From Vibrio sp. SCSIO 43136 (GTDB lineage Bacteria > Pseudomonadota > Gammaproteobacteria > Enterobacterales > Vibrionaceae), in assembly GCF_023716565.1 (NCBI RefSeq), contig NZ_CP071848.1:806001-870000 (forward strand): a stretch of DNA of 64,000 bases. The letters are read 5' to 3'. How positions within the stretch are numbered: the stretch's first letter is position 1; each line of letters begins with the position of its first letter. The notes under the pieces are model-generated. The model saw only the letters and a list, made by a program, of their open reading frames with translations. It made no database searches and was not told where the DNA came from. Both the position numbers and the translations under genes were made by a program. Below are positions 1 to 9,681 of the stretch, piece by piece.

Positions 1-2
1 AA

Positions 3-407
3 ATGGATCCATCTGAAGATCAAAAACTGGCGGATGAATGGGCCGCAGCCCTAGGCGAAGACCCATTAGCAGCGGGTGCTGATCACGCAGAAGCTGCACC
101 CCTTGAAGAGTTAAGTGACGAAGCGGCACCTATCACGGAAGATGAGCGTCGTAAACTCGACACCATCATGGATATTCCTGTGACTATCTCGATGGAGGTT
201 GGTCGCTCACAAATCAGTATTCGTAACTTACTGCAATTGAACCAAGGCTCTGTTGTAGAACTTGAGCGAGTTGCTGGTGAGTCTTTGGATGTGTTGGTTA
301 ATGGCACCCTAATCGCCCATGGTGAAGTCGTTGTGGTCAACGATAAGTTTGGTATTCGATTGACCGACGTAATTAGCCAAACCGAACGCATCAAGAAGCT
401 GCGTTAA
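3..407 (+). CDS. fliN: Flagellar motor switch protein FliN
   Basis: FliN is a C-ring (switch complex) protein that with FliM and FliG sets rotation direction and helps dock export substrates. The 134-residue product has an acidic, variable N-terminus and a C-terminal SpoA/FliN domain (about residues 55-134) with the family's IPVTISMEVGR and GSVVELE segments. Its length is normal for the family. The window starts two bases before the ATG, so the ribosome site is not visible. It is followed by fliO, fliP, fliQ, fliR and flhB on the same strand, the usual export-gate operon order. Confidence 0.95.
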   Translation: MDPSEDQKLADEWAAALGEDPLAAGADHAEAAPLEELSDEAAPITEDERRKLDTIMDIPVTISMEVGRSQISIRNLLQLNQGSVVELERVAGESLDVLVNGTLIAHGEVVVVNDKFGIRLTDVISQTERIKKLR

Positions 408-431
408 TTTCTGGCCAAATAAGAGTATTTT

Positions 432-821
432 GTGAAGAAATGGACTTTGGGTGGTGGGTTTATCGCCACCCCAACACTTGCGGCAGCGCCTGCCACCTCC
501 CAGATTGATCTAGCGACCACATTCGGCTCGCTAGTGTTCGTTATCGCTTTTATTGTCTTTCTAGCATGGCTATTAAAGCGTATGCGCCTACCAAGTATGC
601 ATGGAAGAGAGGGATTGCAAATCATTCGCCAACTTCCTGTAGGCACCAAAGAGCGTTTAATGATCGTTGAGGCGGGTGAGGAGCAGTTTTTAGTTGGAGT
701 GACTAGTCAAAACATCTCGATGCTCGCCAAGCTAGACAAACCGTTAGACACGGAATCCTCCGGTCAAGCCCCATTCGCTAACCAATTGAGTCAGTTGCTA
801 AAGAAAAATGAGAATAAATAA
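432..821 (+). CDS. fliO: Flagellar biosynthesis protein FliO
   Basis: FliO is a small bitopic membrane protein that helps assemble the FliP ring of the flagellar type III export gate. The product (129 aa) begins at a GTG, has an Ala-rich N-terminus, one hydrophobic segment at about residues 31-48, and a basic cytoplasmic domain with the [11 protein letters not shown] motif typical of FliO. Its end overlaps the start of fliP by 14 bases, which suggests translational coupling. It is shorter and more divergent than its neighbours, as is normal for FliO. Confidence 0.92.
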   Translation: MKKWTLGGGFIATPTLAAAPATSQIDLATTFGSLVFVIAFIVFLAWLLKRMRLPSMHGREGLQIIRQLPVGTKERLMIVEAGEEQFLVGVTSQNISMLAKLDKPLDTESSGQAPFANQLSQLLKKNENK

Positions 822-1674
822 TGCTATCGCTGCCTTGCTGGCAGCGTTTGTGCTTCTACTATCACCGGTTTCAGTTTGGGCTCAAGAAGAGTTGGCGGAC
901 ACGATCCCGGCAAATGTGGCAGGTGACTCTAGTGTGACTGTGTCTGAGATGCGTTCGGATACCGGGGGGAGTAACCTACTTATTAGTGGCTCACCGGGCG
1001 GTGGAATACCTGCCATGACGGTGACGACCAATCCAGATGGCAGTGAAGACTACTCTATAAATCTGCAAATTCTGGCATTGATGACCTTGCTTGGTTTCTT
1101 ACCAGCCATGGTTATCTTGATGACGTCATTTACCCGAATAGTGGTGGTGATGGGGATATTGCGTCAGGCCATGGGTCTGCAACAAACGCCATCTAATCAG
1201 GTGATTATTGGTATCTCAATCTTCCTGACATTTTTTATCATGTCGCCGGTGATTGAAGAGGTCAACAATACTGCGATTCAGCCTTATATCAATGAGCAAG
1301 TATCCGCAAGAGATGCTTTCACTCTGGCTCAAGCTCCGATTAAAAGCTTTATGCTGGCGCAAACTCGAGTAAATGATTTAGAAACCTTTGTCGGCATATC
1401 CGGTATTTCAGTTAATAACCCTGAAGATGTGCCAATGAGCGTGTTGATCCCGGCGTTCATCACTTCTGAGTTGAAAACAGCTTTCCAAATAGGCTTTATG
1501 CTGTTCCTGCCATTTTTGATCATCGACTTGGTGGTTTCCTCGGTGTTGATGGCGATGGGTATGATGATGCTTTCCCCGATGATTGTATCATTGCCGTTTA
1601 AGTTGATGTTGTTCGTGCTAGTAGATGGATGGAACTTGATTCTCTCCACGCTTGCGGGCAGTTTTGCCGTTTAG
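808..1674 (+). CDS. fliP: Flagellar type III export gate protein FliP
   Basis: FliP forms, with FliQ and FliR, the helical core of the flagellar export gate in the inner membrane. The 288-residue protein starts with a cleavable-looking signal peptide (about residues 1-25, ending near SVWAQ). After a periplasmic stretch come the membrane segments carrying the conserved [10 protein letters not shown] and RQAMG motifs. The length fits the family. The ATG lies inside fliO, and fliQ follows after 8 bases, so the gene sits in a tight operon. Confidence 0.97.
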   Translation: MRINNAIAALLAAFVLLLSPVSVWAQEELADTIPANVAGDSSVTVSEMRSDTGGSNLLISGSPGGGIPAMTVTTNPDGSEDYSINLQILALMTLLGFLPAMVILMTSFTRIVVVMGILRQAMGLQQTPSNQVIIGISIFLTFFIMSPVIEEVNNTAIQPYINEQVSARDAFTLAQAPIKSFMLAQTRVNDLETFVGISGISVNNPEDVPMSVLIPAFITSELKTAFQIGFMLFLPFLIIDLVVSSVLMAMGMMMLSPMIVSLPFKLMLFVLVDGWNLILSTLAGSFAV

Positions 1675-1682
1675 GAGGGAAG

Positions 1683-1952
1683 ATGACTCCTGAGATGTTT
1701 GTTGACCTGTTTAGAGAAGCCCTTTGGGTGGTTCTAATCATGGTGTGCGCAATCATTATTCCCAGTCTTTTGGTCGGCCTAATAGTCGCGATTTTTCAAG
1801 CTGCGACTTCGATCAACGAACAAACGCTGAGCTTTTTGCCTCGTCTTGTCATCACTTTGTTGGCACTCATGATGTTTGGCCACTGGATGACCACTATGCT
1901 GATGGACTTTTTCTTTGGCATGATTGAGCGCATGCCGCAAGTCTTGTACTAG
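1683..1952 (+). CDS. fliQ: Flagellar export gate protein FliQ
   Basis: FliQ is an 89-residue inner-membrane protein with two transmembrane hairpin helices (about residues 15-40 and 52-78) that packs around FliP/FliR in the export gate. The PSLLVGLIVAIFQAATSI segment is diagnostic. I chose the ATG at 1683, which has GGAGG at 1674-1678 just upstream. An in-frame ATG at 1629 lies deep inside fliP and would add 18 unrelated residues. fliR starts two bases after the stop. Confidence 0.96.
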   Translation: MTPEMFVDLFREALWVVLIMVCAIIIPSLLVGLIVAIFQAATSINEQTLSFLPRLVITLLALMMFGHWMTTMLMDFFFGMIERMPQVLY

Positions 1953-1954
1953 CT

Positions 1955-2737
1955 ATGCAGTTTTCTGAGACTTTAATCCTCGACTGGATCGCCAACTTTT
2001 TTTGGCCTTACTGCCGCATCTCCGCCATGCTGATGGTGATGACGGTGACCGGAGCGCGGTTTGTCTCGACGCGGGTGAGACTCTATCTTGGTTTGGCGAT
2101 TACTTTTGCTGTTTCTCCTGCGATCCCAGCCGTTCCACAAGAGATCGCATTGCTTTCATTTCATGGCTTTGTTACTACGTTTGAACAGCTAGTCATCGGC
2201 ATTGCGATGGGTACGGTGACGCAGTTTATGCTGCAAACCTTTGTTGTATTGGGTCAAATCTTGGGTATGCAATCGAGTCTAGGTTTTGCATCTATGGTTG
2301 ACCCAGCAAACGGACAAAATACCCCGGTATTAGGTCAGCTGTTTATGTTCTTGGCGACGATGTTTTTTCTTGCCACCGACGGGCATTTGCAAATGATTCA
2401 GCTCGTTGTACTGAGTTTTCATTCGCTACCCATTGGCAATGGCACCATCACCGCCGTTGGTTTTCAGGAGCTTGCGTCTTGGTTTGGCATCATGTTCAAA
2501 ACGGCGTTAGCGATGTCACTGTCGGGCATTATTGCGCTGCTAACGATTAATCTTTCTTTTGGTGTGATGACTCGTGCAGCACCACAGCTAAACATTTTCT
2601 CACTGGGTTTTGCTTTTGCGCTGCTGGTGGGTTTGCTGTTGTGTTGGTATATCATCGCAGGCATCTATACTCATTATGATTTGTATTGGCAGGTAAGCCG
2701 TGACCAAGTGTGTCGACTTATCCAGCTAAATTGTTGA
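1955..2737 (+). CDS. fliR: Flagellar export gate protein FliR
   Basis: FliR is the single-copy component that closes the FliPQR export-gate assembly in the inner membrane. The 260-residue protein is strongly hydrophobic with about six membrane segments. It contains the family motif GQILGMQSSLGFASMVDP near the middle. It starts two bases after fliQ and ends ten bases before flhB, so it is surely co-transcribed. The length matches the family and no damage is seen. Confidence 0.96.
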   Translation: MQFSETLILDWIANFFWPYCRISAMLMVMTVTGARFVSTRVRLYLGLAITFAVSPAIPAVPQEIALLSFHGFVTTFEQLVIGIAMGTVTQFMLQTFVVLGQILGMQSSLGFASMVDPANGQNTPVLGQLFMFLATMFFLATDGHLQMIQLVVLSFHSLPIGNGTITAVGFQELASWFGIMFKTALAMSLSGIIALLTINLSFGVMTRAAPQLNIFSLGFAFALLVGLLLCWYIIAGIYTHYDLYWQVSRDQVCRLIQLNC

Positions 2738-2747
2738 GGAGGCGGCT

Positions 2748-3878
2748 TTGGCAGAATCCGATGGTCAAGAACGCACTGAAGACGCCACGCCCAGGCGGTT
2801 ACAACAGGCGAGAGAAAAAGGGCAGGTAGCTCGGTCAAAAGAGCTTGCTTCCGTTTCTGTGCTTGTTGTTGGGGCGGTTTCACTGATGATATTTGGTGAC
2901 GCACTCGCCAGTGGCCTGTTCAAAGTCATGGGGCGCTTTTTTACGTTAAGTCGGGAAGAAGTACTCGATGTGTATAAATTACTCGATATTGTCTCTGGCG
3001 CTATCGTGCACTTAGTCCTACCCGTGCTCTTGATACTCATTACCCTGTTTGTCGCTGCCTTAATTGGAGCTGCTGGGGTGGGGGGGATCAGCTTTTCAGT
3101 GGAAGCTGCGACCCCAAAACTGTCTAAGATGAATCCGCTCAGTGGCCTCAAACGTATGGTGGGGATGCAAAGCTGGGTTGAGCTGCTCAAGTCGATACTG
3201 AAAGTGGTTTTGGTTACAGGGGTTGCGTTTTACTTGATTCAAGCGGCGCGCACGGATCTGTTTCAGTTGAGCCTAGATCTCTATCCTGCCAATATCTTTC
3301 ACGCTCTCGATATCTTGCTTAATTTTGTTTTACTGATCAGTTGTTCTTTGCTTGTGGTTGTTGCTATCGATATTCCCTTTCAGATCTGGCAACACGCAAA
3401 TCAGCTGAAAATGACCAAGCAAGAAATCAAAGATGAATTTAAAGAAATGGAAGGTAAGCCAGAAGTTAAAGGCCGTATTCGAATGCTTCAGCGTGAAGCA
3501 GCTCAAAGACGGATGATGGCAGATGTTCCACAAGCAGATGTTATCGTCACCAACCCAGAGCATTTCTCCGTTGCCCTGCGTTATGACCAAAAGAAAGACA
3601 AAGCGCCTATCGTCGTTGCTAAGGGGGTGGACCATATAGCAATGAAAATCCGAGAAATCGCCCGAGAGCACGACATACAAATTGTGCCAGCGCCACCTCT
3701 TGCCCGTGCGCTGTATCATACCACCGAACTTGAGCAGCAAATCCCTGATGGTTTGTTTACTGCAGTAGCACAGGTGCTCGCTTATGTTTTCCAACTCAAA
3801 CAGTTCCGTCGTCGTGGCGGAGAGCGACCTATACTTAAGCAAGAAAATATGCAAATCCCACCGGATATGTACTATTAG
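2748..3878 (+). CDS. flhB: Flagellar export apparatus protein FlhB
   Basis: FlhB is the substrate-specificity switch of the flagellar export apparatus. It has four N-terminal membrane segments (about residues 30-215) and a cytoplasmic domain that cleaves itself. I see the N-terminal ERTEDATPRRLQQAREKGQ signature and a cleavage loop at residues 269-272 that reads NPEH rather than the textbook NPTH. Translation starts at a TTG with a strong GAGGAGG ribosome site overlapping the fliR stop. The C-terminal PPDMYY tail ends at a 107-base gap before flhA. Confidence 0.96.
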   Translation: MAESDGQERTEDATPRRLQQAREKGQVARSKELASVSVLVVGAVSLMIFGDALASGLFKVMGRFFTLSREEVLDVYKLLDIVSGAIVHLVLPVLLILITLFVAALIGAAGVGGISFSVEAATPKLSKMNPLSGLKRMVGMQSWVELLKSILKVVLVTGVAFYLIQAARTDLFQLSLDLYPANIFHALDILLNFVLLISCSLLVVVAIDIPFQIWQHANQLKMTKQEIKDEFKEMEGKPEVKGRIRMLQREAAQRRMMADVPQADVIVTNPEHFSVALRYDQKKDKAPIVVAKGVDHIAMKIREIAREHDIQIVPAPPLARALYHTTELEQQIPDGLFTAVAQVLAYVFQLKQFRRRGGERPILKQENMQIPPDMYY

Positions 3879-3917
3879 AGTGGCCTCTAAAGCCACTGAC
3901 AGCATTTTGACTACCGC

Positions 3918-3937
3918 ATCAGGCGCAATAATTGCAT
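3918..3937 (+). promoter_or_regulatory. Sigma-54-like promoter upstream of flhA
   Basis: The sequence AGGCGCAATAATTGCA has GG at 3922-3923 and GC at 3934-3935, separated by exactly 10 bases. That is the invariant -24/-12 spacing of RpoN promoters (consensus TGGCAC-N5-TTGCW). It lies about 50 bases before the flhA start in the 107-base flhB-flhA gap. In Vibrio, flhA-che operons are known to be RpoN/FlrC-dependent. This is a pattern match only. Confidence 0.6.
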
Positions 3938-3985
3938 AATTAAGCCCAATGCGATTTTTAGCAATGAATTCTGATACTTAAATCT

Positions 3986-6082
3986 ATGAAATTGAATCTG
4001 CCCTTTGCGGATAAGCTGCCTCAGATGTCAGGCCGCTCGATGCCAGCGATCGGTGCACCAGTCATGGTCTTAGCGACTTTGGCGATGGTGGTGCTACCGA
4101 TGCCACCATTTCTACTCGATATTATGTTTACCTTCAACATTGCTCTTGCGATGGTGGTGCTGTTGGTAACCGTTTATACCCGACGCCCACTCGACTTTGC
4201 AGCGTTTCCTACGGTTCTGCTGATCGCTACTTTGTTGCGACTAGCGCTCAACGTTGCCTCGACTCGAGTGGTTCTACTGTACGGTCATGAAGGTCCAGGC
4301 GCTGCGGGTAACGTTATTGATGCTTTCGGTAATGTTGTGATTGGTGGTAACTACGCCGTTGGTTTGGTGGTGTTTCTTATCTTGATGATCATTAACTTTA
4401 TGGTAGTTACCAAAGGTGCAGGCCGTATTTCAGAAGTAAGTGCCCGCTTTACCCTTGATGCCTTACCAGGTAAGCAGATGGCAATCGATGCGGATTTGAA
4501 CGCAGGTCTTATCGATCAAGAGCAAGCTAGAATTCGTCGATTTGAAGTGACCAAAGAGGCTGACTTCTACGGCTCGATGGATGGTGCGTCTAAGTTTGTT
4601 AAAGGTGATGCCATTGCCGGTATCTTGATCCTATTTATCAACATTGTTGGCGGTTTATCCATTGGTATGATCCAACATAATGTTGGCTTTAGCGAAGCGA
4701 TCCAGATTTATACCTTGCTCACCATTGGTGACGGTCTGGTTGCCCAAATTCCGTCGCTGTTGTTATCCATTGGCGCAGCCATGATGGTAACGCGTCAAAA
4801 TACCGATGAAGATATGGGGCAACAGCTGGTTTTCCAGATGTTTGACAACCCGAAAGCTTTGATTATCACCGCTGCAATACTGTTTGTGATGGGTATTGTT
4901 CCTGGTATGCCGCACTTTGCTTTCCTATTGTTGGCGGCGCTTGCTGGTGGTGGTGCGTATTATCTGCACAAGAAAGAGCAAAAGAAAGACGACCCCAACC
5001 AGTTACCTGCTAATAAGTCTGATGTCGAGCCCGTCGCACAAAAAGAGCTATCATGGGATGATGTTCAACCTGTTGATGTGATCGGCCTTGAAGTAGGTTA
5101 TCGCTTGATCCCGCTGGTCGATAGAGATCAAGGTGGTGAGCTGTTAGAGCGAGTGAAAGGGGTTCGAAAGAAACTGTCTCAAGATTTTGGCTTCTTGATC
5201 CCTGCCGTGCATATTCGTGACAACCTAGAGCTGCCACCGAACAGTTACCGTATTACCTTAATGGGGGTTGCGGTGGGCGAAGCGGAAATTCGCGCAGACA
5301 AGGAACTTGCTATCAACCCAGGTCAAGTCTACGGAACCGTTGAAGGTGAACCGACCATTGATCCAGCCTTTGGCCTGGAGGCTACATGGATCAAAGACGA
5401 CCAAATGGAAACTGCTCAAGCGCTAGGCTACACAGTAGTCGATTCTTCGACGGTGCTAGCAACACATTTGAGCCAATTATTGACCAACAATGCGTCACAG
5501 TTGATTGGTCATGAAGAAGTTCAAAACCTATTGGAAATGCTTGGCAGTAAATCGCCTAAACTTGTAGAGGGCTTTGTGCCGGATCAGCTGCAACTTGGCG
5601 TTGTGGTAAAAGTGCTCCAAAACTTGCTCAATGAAGCGATTCCAATCAGGGACATTCGAACTATCGTTCAAACTCTGTCGGAGTACTCTTCTAAGAGTCA
5701 AGAACCTGACATCTTAACGGCGGCGGTTCGAATCGCTCTGAAACGTCTAATTGTCCAAGAAATCAATGGTATAGAGCCAGAGCTACCAGTGATAACCTTG
5801 ATTCCTGAGCTGGAACAAATCTTGCATCAGACTATGCAGGCGTCAGGCGGGGAGTCAGCGGGCATTGAACCAGGACTTGCGGAACGATTGCAGTCCTCAC
5901 TGAGTCAGGCCACCCATGATCAAGAACTTAAAGGTGAACCTGCAGTACTGCTGACATCTGGTGTACTTCGAACCACGCTAGCTAAGTTCGTTAAAAACAC
6001 CATCCCTAGCTTAAGAGTGCTCTCATACCAAGAGATCCCGGATGAGAAGCAAATACGGATAGTTCAAGCCGTTGGTAACTAA
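3986..6082 (+). CDS. flhA: Flagellar export gate protein FlhA
   Basis: FlhA is the large export-gate protein whose cytoplasmic ring binds chaperone-substrate complexes and which couples export to the proton motive force. The 698-residue protein has about eight membrane helices in residues 1-330, including the FHIPEP-family stretch around residues 140-215 (GRISEVSARFTLDALPGKQMAIDAD). A charged linker lies at about 330-360 and a soluble C-terminal domain follows. Its length is as expected. It opens the second operon (flhA-flhF-flhG-fliA-che) and has its own sigma-54-like promoter. Confidence 0.97.
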   Translation: MKLNLPFADKLPQMSGRSMPAIGAPVMVLATLAMVVLPMPPFLLDIMFTFNIALAMVVLLVTVYTRRPLDFAAFPTVLLIATLLRLALNVASTRVVLLYGHEGPGAAGNVIDAFGNVVIGGNYAVGLVVFLILMIINFMVVTKGAGRISEVSARFTLDALPGKQMAIDADLNAGLIDQEQARIRRFEVTKEADFYGSMDGASKFVKGDAIAGILILFINIVGGLSIGMIQHNVGFSEAIQIYTLLTIGDGLVAQIPSLLLSIGAAMMVTRQNTDEDMGQQLVFQMFDNPKALIITAAILFVMGIVPGMPHFAFLLLAALAGGGAYYLHKKEQKKDDPNQLPANKSDVEPVAQKELSWDDVQPVDVIGLEVGYRLIPLVDRDQGGELLERVKGVRKKLSQDFGFLIPAVHIRDNLELPPNSYRITLMGVAVGEAEIRADKELAINPGQVYGTVEGEPTIDPAFGLEATWIKDDQMETAQALGYTVVDSSTVLATHLSQLLTNNASQLIGHEEVQNLLEMLGSKSPKLVEGFVPDQLQLGVVVKVLQNLLNEAIPIRDIRTIVQTLSEYSSKSQEPDILTAAVRIALKRLIVQEINGIEPELPVITLIPELEQILHQTMQASGGESAGIEPGLAERLQSSLSQATHDQELKGEPAVLLTSGVLRTTLAKFVKNTIPSLRVLSYQEIPDEKQIRIVQAVGN

Positions 6083-6109
6083 CCTATCCGTTAACATTGG
6101 ACTACGAAT

Positions 6110-7585
6110 TTGAAAATAAAACGTTTTTTTGCGAAGGATATGAGAACGGCGTTGATGCAAGTGAAAGAAGAGCTTGGGTCAGACGCAGTGATCATGTCAA
6201 ACAAGCGAGTGGCAGGCGGGGTTGAAATTGTCGCAGCGGTTGACGGTGAATCTGCAGCAGCAGGTAAAAGTCCAGCCCCGGCGAACCGATATTCTTCAGC
6301 GCCTAGAAAGCCTGCACCTGATCAAACAGGTCGACGTGAGCTGCAAGACGATAAGGTCAGCATTGGCGGCTCTGGTGGCTCAATGACCAAGCGCTTTGCC
6401 AGTATGCTCAAGCAATACAGCAACGGTGCTGATAACAATGACTCTAGCGAAGCAGACTCGCTAGAATCATTGCTAAAACGCCAAGCAGGTGATCGCAACG
6501 AAACGGGTTATGCGACCCGTCAACCATCGAATCGCTCTGGTGGTTCTCTCGCTGAAGAGTCAGGCTTGGCTAGACTTTTATCTCAGGATGCTCAACCTGC
6601 AAGGCAAAAGCCCCGCTTAGACCCATCTCGATTTGATCGTAACGAGCCAGCGGGTGGACAAAGCAATGAAGAGCTAGAGCAGGTACGCGAAGAGATGACT
6701 TCTATTCGTCGCTTGCTTGAGCATCAAGTGTCTGGCCTTATGTGGCAAGAAGTTGAAAGACGAGAGCCGTTACGCGCTATGTTAATTAAGCGCCTTGAAC
6801 GCATGGGGGTATCACAGACCCTCGCCGATCAAATGGCGTGTTATATCCCTGAAGACACTCCACCAGTTCATGCTTGGAAAGCCCTATTAGGCTTGCTTTC
6901 CGATCAAATTGTTACCCCTAAAGATGATGTACTACGCAAAGGCGGTGTGGTTGCGCTGCTTGGGCCGACAGGCGTGGGCAAAACGACCACGGTTGCAAAG
7001 CTTGCAGCACGTGCTGCGATGGAGTTTGGCGCAGACAATGTCGCACTAGTGACAACCGACTCTTATCGTATCGGTGCGCATGAACAATTAGCGATATACG
7101 GCAGAATTATGGGTTGCCCAGTAAGAATTGCTAAAGATTCTGAGCAACTGGCCGACGTGATATATCAGCTTAGAAATCGAAGACTTATATTGATTGATAC
7201 TGCAGGCATGGGTCAAAGAGATGTTCGATTATCCGAACAACTTGATACCTTGATGCAAGAAAGTGGTGAAGTGATCAGCAGCTACTTGGTGATGCCAACG
7301 ACGGCTCAGCGTAAGGTGCTACAAGAGACGATTGATCATTTTAAACGAATACCATTGAGCGGCTGTATTTTAACCAAGCTAGATGAATCACTGAGCTTAG
7401 GTGAAGTGATCAGTGTTGTGGTGGAAAATGCACTGCCGGTTGCCTATATCGCCAATGGACAACGTGTTCCAGAAGATATAGTTATCGCACAGCCAAAATA
7501 CATGCTCGCAAAAGCAAATGAGTTGCTTGAAAAGTCAGTAGAGAATGAACCTCACTACTGGAACAGCGACAACCAGGAACTCTAG
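6110..7585 (+). CDS. flhF: Polar flagellum positioning GTPase FlhF
   Basis: FlhF is an SRP-family GTPase that brings the first flagellar proteins to the cell pole. The 491-residue protein has a basic N-terminal KIKRFFAKDMR segment, a low-complexity linker (about residues 45-195), then an N-domain and a GTPase domain. Visible motifs are the P-loop GPTGVGKTTT (about 285-294), DTAGMGQRD (G3) and TKLDE (G4). Translation starts at a TTG. Its regulator FlhG is the next gene, 13 bases downstream. Confidence 0.96.
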   Translation: MKIKRFFAKDMRTALMQVKEELGSDAVIMSNKRVAGGVEIVAAVDGESAAAGKSPAPANRYSSAPRKPAPDQTGRRELQDDKVSIGGSGGSMTKRFASMLKQYSNGADNNDSSEADSLESLLKRQAGDRNETGYATRQPSNRSGGSLAEESGLARLLSQDAQPARQKPRLDPSRFDRNEPAGGQSNEELEQVREEMTSIRRLLEHQVSGLMWQEVERREPLRAMLIKRLERMGVSQTLADQMACYIPEDTPPVHAWKALLGLLSDQIVTPKDDVLRKGGVVALLGPTGVGKTTTVAKLAARAAMEFGADNVALVTTDSYRIGAHEQLAIYGRIMGCPVRIAKDSEQLADVIYQLRNRRLILIDTAGMGQRDVRLSEQLDTLMQESGEVISSYLVMPTTAQRKVLQETIDHFKRIPLSGCILTKLDESLSLGEVISVVVENALPVAYIANGQRVPEDIVIAQPKYMLAKANELLEKSVENEPHYWNSDNQEL

Positions 7586-7598
7586 GCGGCGGACGAAG

Positions 7599-8486
7599 AT
7601 GAATAAAGATATGTTATATGATCAAGCAAGCGGCCTCCGTCGCTTAACTCAGCCAACGCTGACCAAGGTAATTGCGGTCTCTGGTGGTAAAGGTGGTGTG
7701 GGTAAGACTAACGTCACGCTTGGCCTTGCAATTAGCATGGCGCGCCAAGGGAAAAAGGTCGTAGTTCTCGATGCTGACCTTGGCCTAGCTAACGTTGACG
7801 TCATGTTGGGTATTCGACCAAAACGTAACCTCTGGCATGTTCTTGCTGGGGAGTGCAGCCTTGAAGAAGCGATGGTAGAAGGGCCTCACGGCATTAAAAT
7901 TATCCCCGCGACATCGGGTACTAAATCAATGACCGAGCTGACTCCTGCACAACATGCGGGTCTAATTCGAGCATTTGGTAGTGTCGAAGAAGAAATGGAC
8001 GTGCTGTTAATCGATACAGCTGCGGGAATTTCTGATATGGTAGTCAGCTTTGCGCGAGCAGCTCAAGATGTTTTAGTCGTTGTTTGTGATGAACCTACGT
8101 CAATTACCGATGCATATGCTTTAATTAAACTATTGAGTCGTGAGCATCAGGTACAACGCTTTAAAATTGTTGCCAATATGGTGCGTAGCTACCGTGAAGG
8201 GCGAGAATTGTTCGCAAAGTTGACCTTAGTCACAGAGCGATTTTTAAATGTGAGCCTCGAGCTCGTCGCATGTATTCCTCTTGATGATAAAGTTAGGCAA
8301 GCGGTTAAAAAACAAAAAATTGTTGTGGATGCTTTTCCTCGCTCGCCAGCTGCATTAGCATTGAGCTCGCTAGCAAATAAAGCAATTACTTGGCCAATTC
8401 CTAAAACACCAAGTGGACATTTAGAGTTTTTTGTTGAACGCTTACTAAATAACGTAGAAGTAGCAGGAGAGCCTTTTGGTGAATAA
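7599..8486 (+). CDS. flhG: Flagellum number regulator FlhG (MinD-like ATPase)
   Basis: FlhG (FleN, YlxH) is a MinD-like ATPase that limits flagellar number by antagonising FlhF and master regulators. The 295-residue product has the N-terminal DQASGLRRL segment (the motif that stimulates FlhF GTPase activity), a deviant Walker A SGGKGGVGKTN (about residues 28-38), and DADLGLANVD. I chose the ATG at 7599. An upstream in-frame start at 7545 lies inside flhF and adds 18 non-conserved residues. FlhG of Vibrio is a known HubP partner, and hubP is in this window. Confidence 0.96.
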   Translation: MNKDMLYDQASGLRRLTQPTLTKVIAVSGGKGGVGKTNVTLGLAISMARQGKKVVVLDADLGLANVDVMLGIRPKRNLWHVLAGECSLEEAMVEGPHGIKIIPATSGTKSMTELTPAQHAGLIRAFGSVEEEMDVLLIDTAAGISDMVVSFARAAQDVLVVVCDEPTSITDAYALIKLLSREHQVQRFKIVANMVRSYREGRELFAKLTLVTERFLNVSLELVACIPLDDKVRQAVKKQKIVVDAFPRSPAALALSSLANKAITWPIPKTPSGHLEFFVERLLNNVEVAGEPFGE

Positions 8487-9213
8487 GGCGCTGACATACG
8501 ATCAATTTGGCAATCCGGGGAACCAAAGAGCCTTTATCGAAAGATATTCGGACTTGGTGAAACGTATTGCTCATCACTTGATTGGCCGTCTACCACCTAG
8601 CGTATTGGTCGAAGACCTTATCCAAGCGGGTATGATAGGGCTGATTGAGGCCCAACAGAATTACGATGGTTCTAAGGGTGCGAGCTTTGAAACTTATGCT
8701 GGCATCCGCATTCGTGGAGCTATGCTCGATGAAATGCGTCGCGGGGACTGGGTGCCTCGCTCCGTTCATAAAGTCAACCGTACCATCAGTAGTGCAATAA
8801 ATGAGCTAGAAGCTAAACTGAACCGTGATCCTACGGACGCAGAAGTTGCGGCACATCTCGATATGAGTATCGAGCAGTACCATAGTGCGCTTAATGACAT
8901 AAACTGCTCTCGACTGATTGGTATTCAAGATTTGGGAGTTTCTGAAGATGCTATTTCACCATTAGAAGCATCGGATGATCACTCGCCATTTAAGGGAGTA
9001 GCCGACGGTTCGTTCCGCCAAGCCTTGGTGGAGTCGATCAAAACGTTACCGGAAAGGGAAGCCCTAGTTCTCTCTCTTTACTACGACGAAGAACTGAATT
9101 TAAAAGAAATAGGGGCTGTGCTTGACGTCAGCGAATCTCGCGTAAGTCAAATACATAGCCAAGCAATGCAGCGTCTGCGTGCTAAGCTTAGAGCGTGGAC
9201 AGATAATGAGTAA
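8479..9213 (+). CDS. fliA: Flagellar sigma factor FliA (sigma-28)
   Basis: FliA is the sigma-28 factor for late flagellar genes. The 244-residue protein shows region 2 ([16 protein letters not shown] to [21 protein letters not shown]), region 3, and a C-terminal region 4 helix-turn-helix ([19 protein letters not shown]). The GTG at 8479 is the likely start; a TTG one codon earlier is possible. The start overlaps the end of flhG by 8 bases. Length and order are typical of Vibrio. It is followed closely by cheY. Confidence 0.95.
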   Translation: MNKALTYDQFGNPGNQRAFIERYSDLVKRIAHHLIGRLPPSVLVEDLIQAGMIGLIEAQQNYDGSKGASFETYAGIRIRGAMLDEMRRGDWVPRSVHKVNRTISSAINELEAKLNRDPTDAEVAAHLDMSIEQYHSALNDINCSRLIGIQDLGVSEDAISPLEASDDHSPFKGVADGSFRQALVESIKTLPEREALVLSLYYDEELNLKEIGAVLDVSESRVSQIHSQAMQRLRAKLRAWTDNE

Positions 9214-9233
9214 TAACACTGACTTTGACCTCA

Positions 9234-9626
9234 GTGGAGGCGATTTTGAATAAAAATATGAAGATCCTCATTGTTGATGACTTTTCAACAATGCGTCGTA
9301 TCGTTAAAAACCTACTTCGTGACCTAGGCTTTAACAACACCCAAGAAGCGGATGATGGTTTAACTGCACTACCAATGCTGAAAAAAGGTGAGTTCGATTT
9401 TGTAGTTACGGATTGGAACATGCCTGGAATGCAGGGTATTGACCTTCTAAAAAATATTCGCGCTGATGAAGAGCTAAAGCACCTTCCTGTATTGATGATC
9501 ACTGCAGAAGCGAAACGTGAGCAAATTATTGAAGCGGCTCAAGCGGGTGTAAACGGCTACATTGTTAAGCCTTTTACCGCTGCAACGTTGAAAGAGAAGC
9601 TAGATAAGATTTTTGAGCGTTTATAG
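9234..9626 (+). CDS. cheY: Chemotaxis response regulator CheY
   Basis: CheY is the diffusible response regulator that, when phosphorylated by CheA, binds the flagellar switch. It is a single receiver domain with the DD pair (residues 15-16), phospho-acceptor D60 in [13 protein letters not shown]91 in MITAEA, and K113 in VKPF, in 130-residue numbering from the GTG at 9234. The start is uncertain: GGAGG at 9236-9240 is ideally placed for a TTG at 9246 (126 aa), and an ATG lies at 9258. The receiver fold is complete in all cases. Confidence 0.94.
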   Translation: MEAILNKNMKILIVDDFSTMRRIVKNLLRDLGFNNTQEADDGLTALPMLKKGEFDFVVTDWNMPGMQGIDLLKNIRADEELKHLPVLMITAEAKREQIIEAAQAGVNGYIVKPFTAATLKEKLDKIFERL

Positions 9627-9681
9627 GCGAAAAGATCTTAAATCTCTGTCAATTAACATCGGTGTATAGGGCATTTAGATA

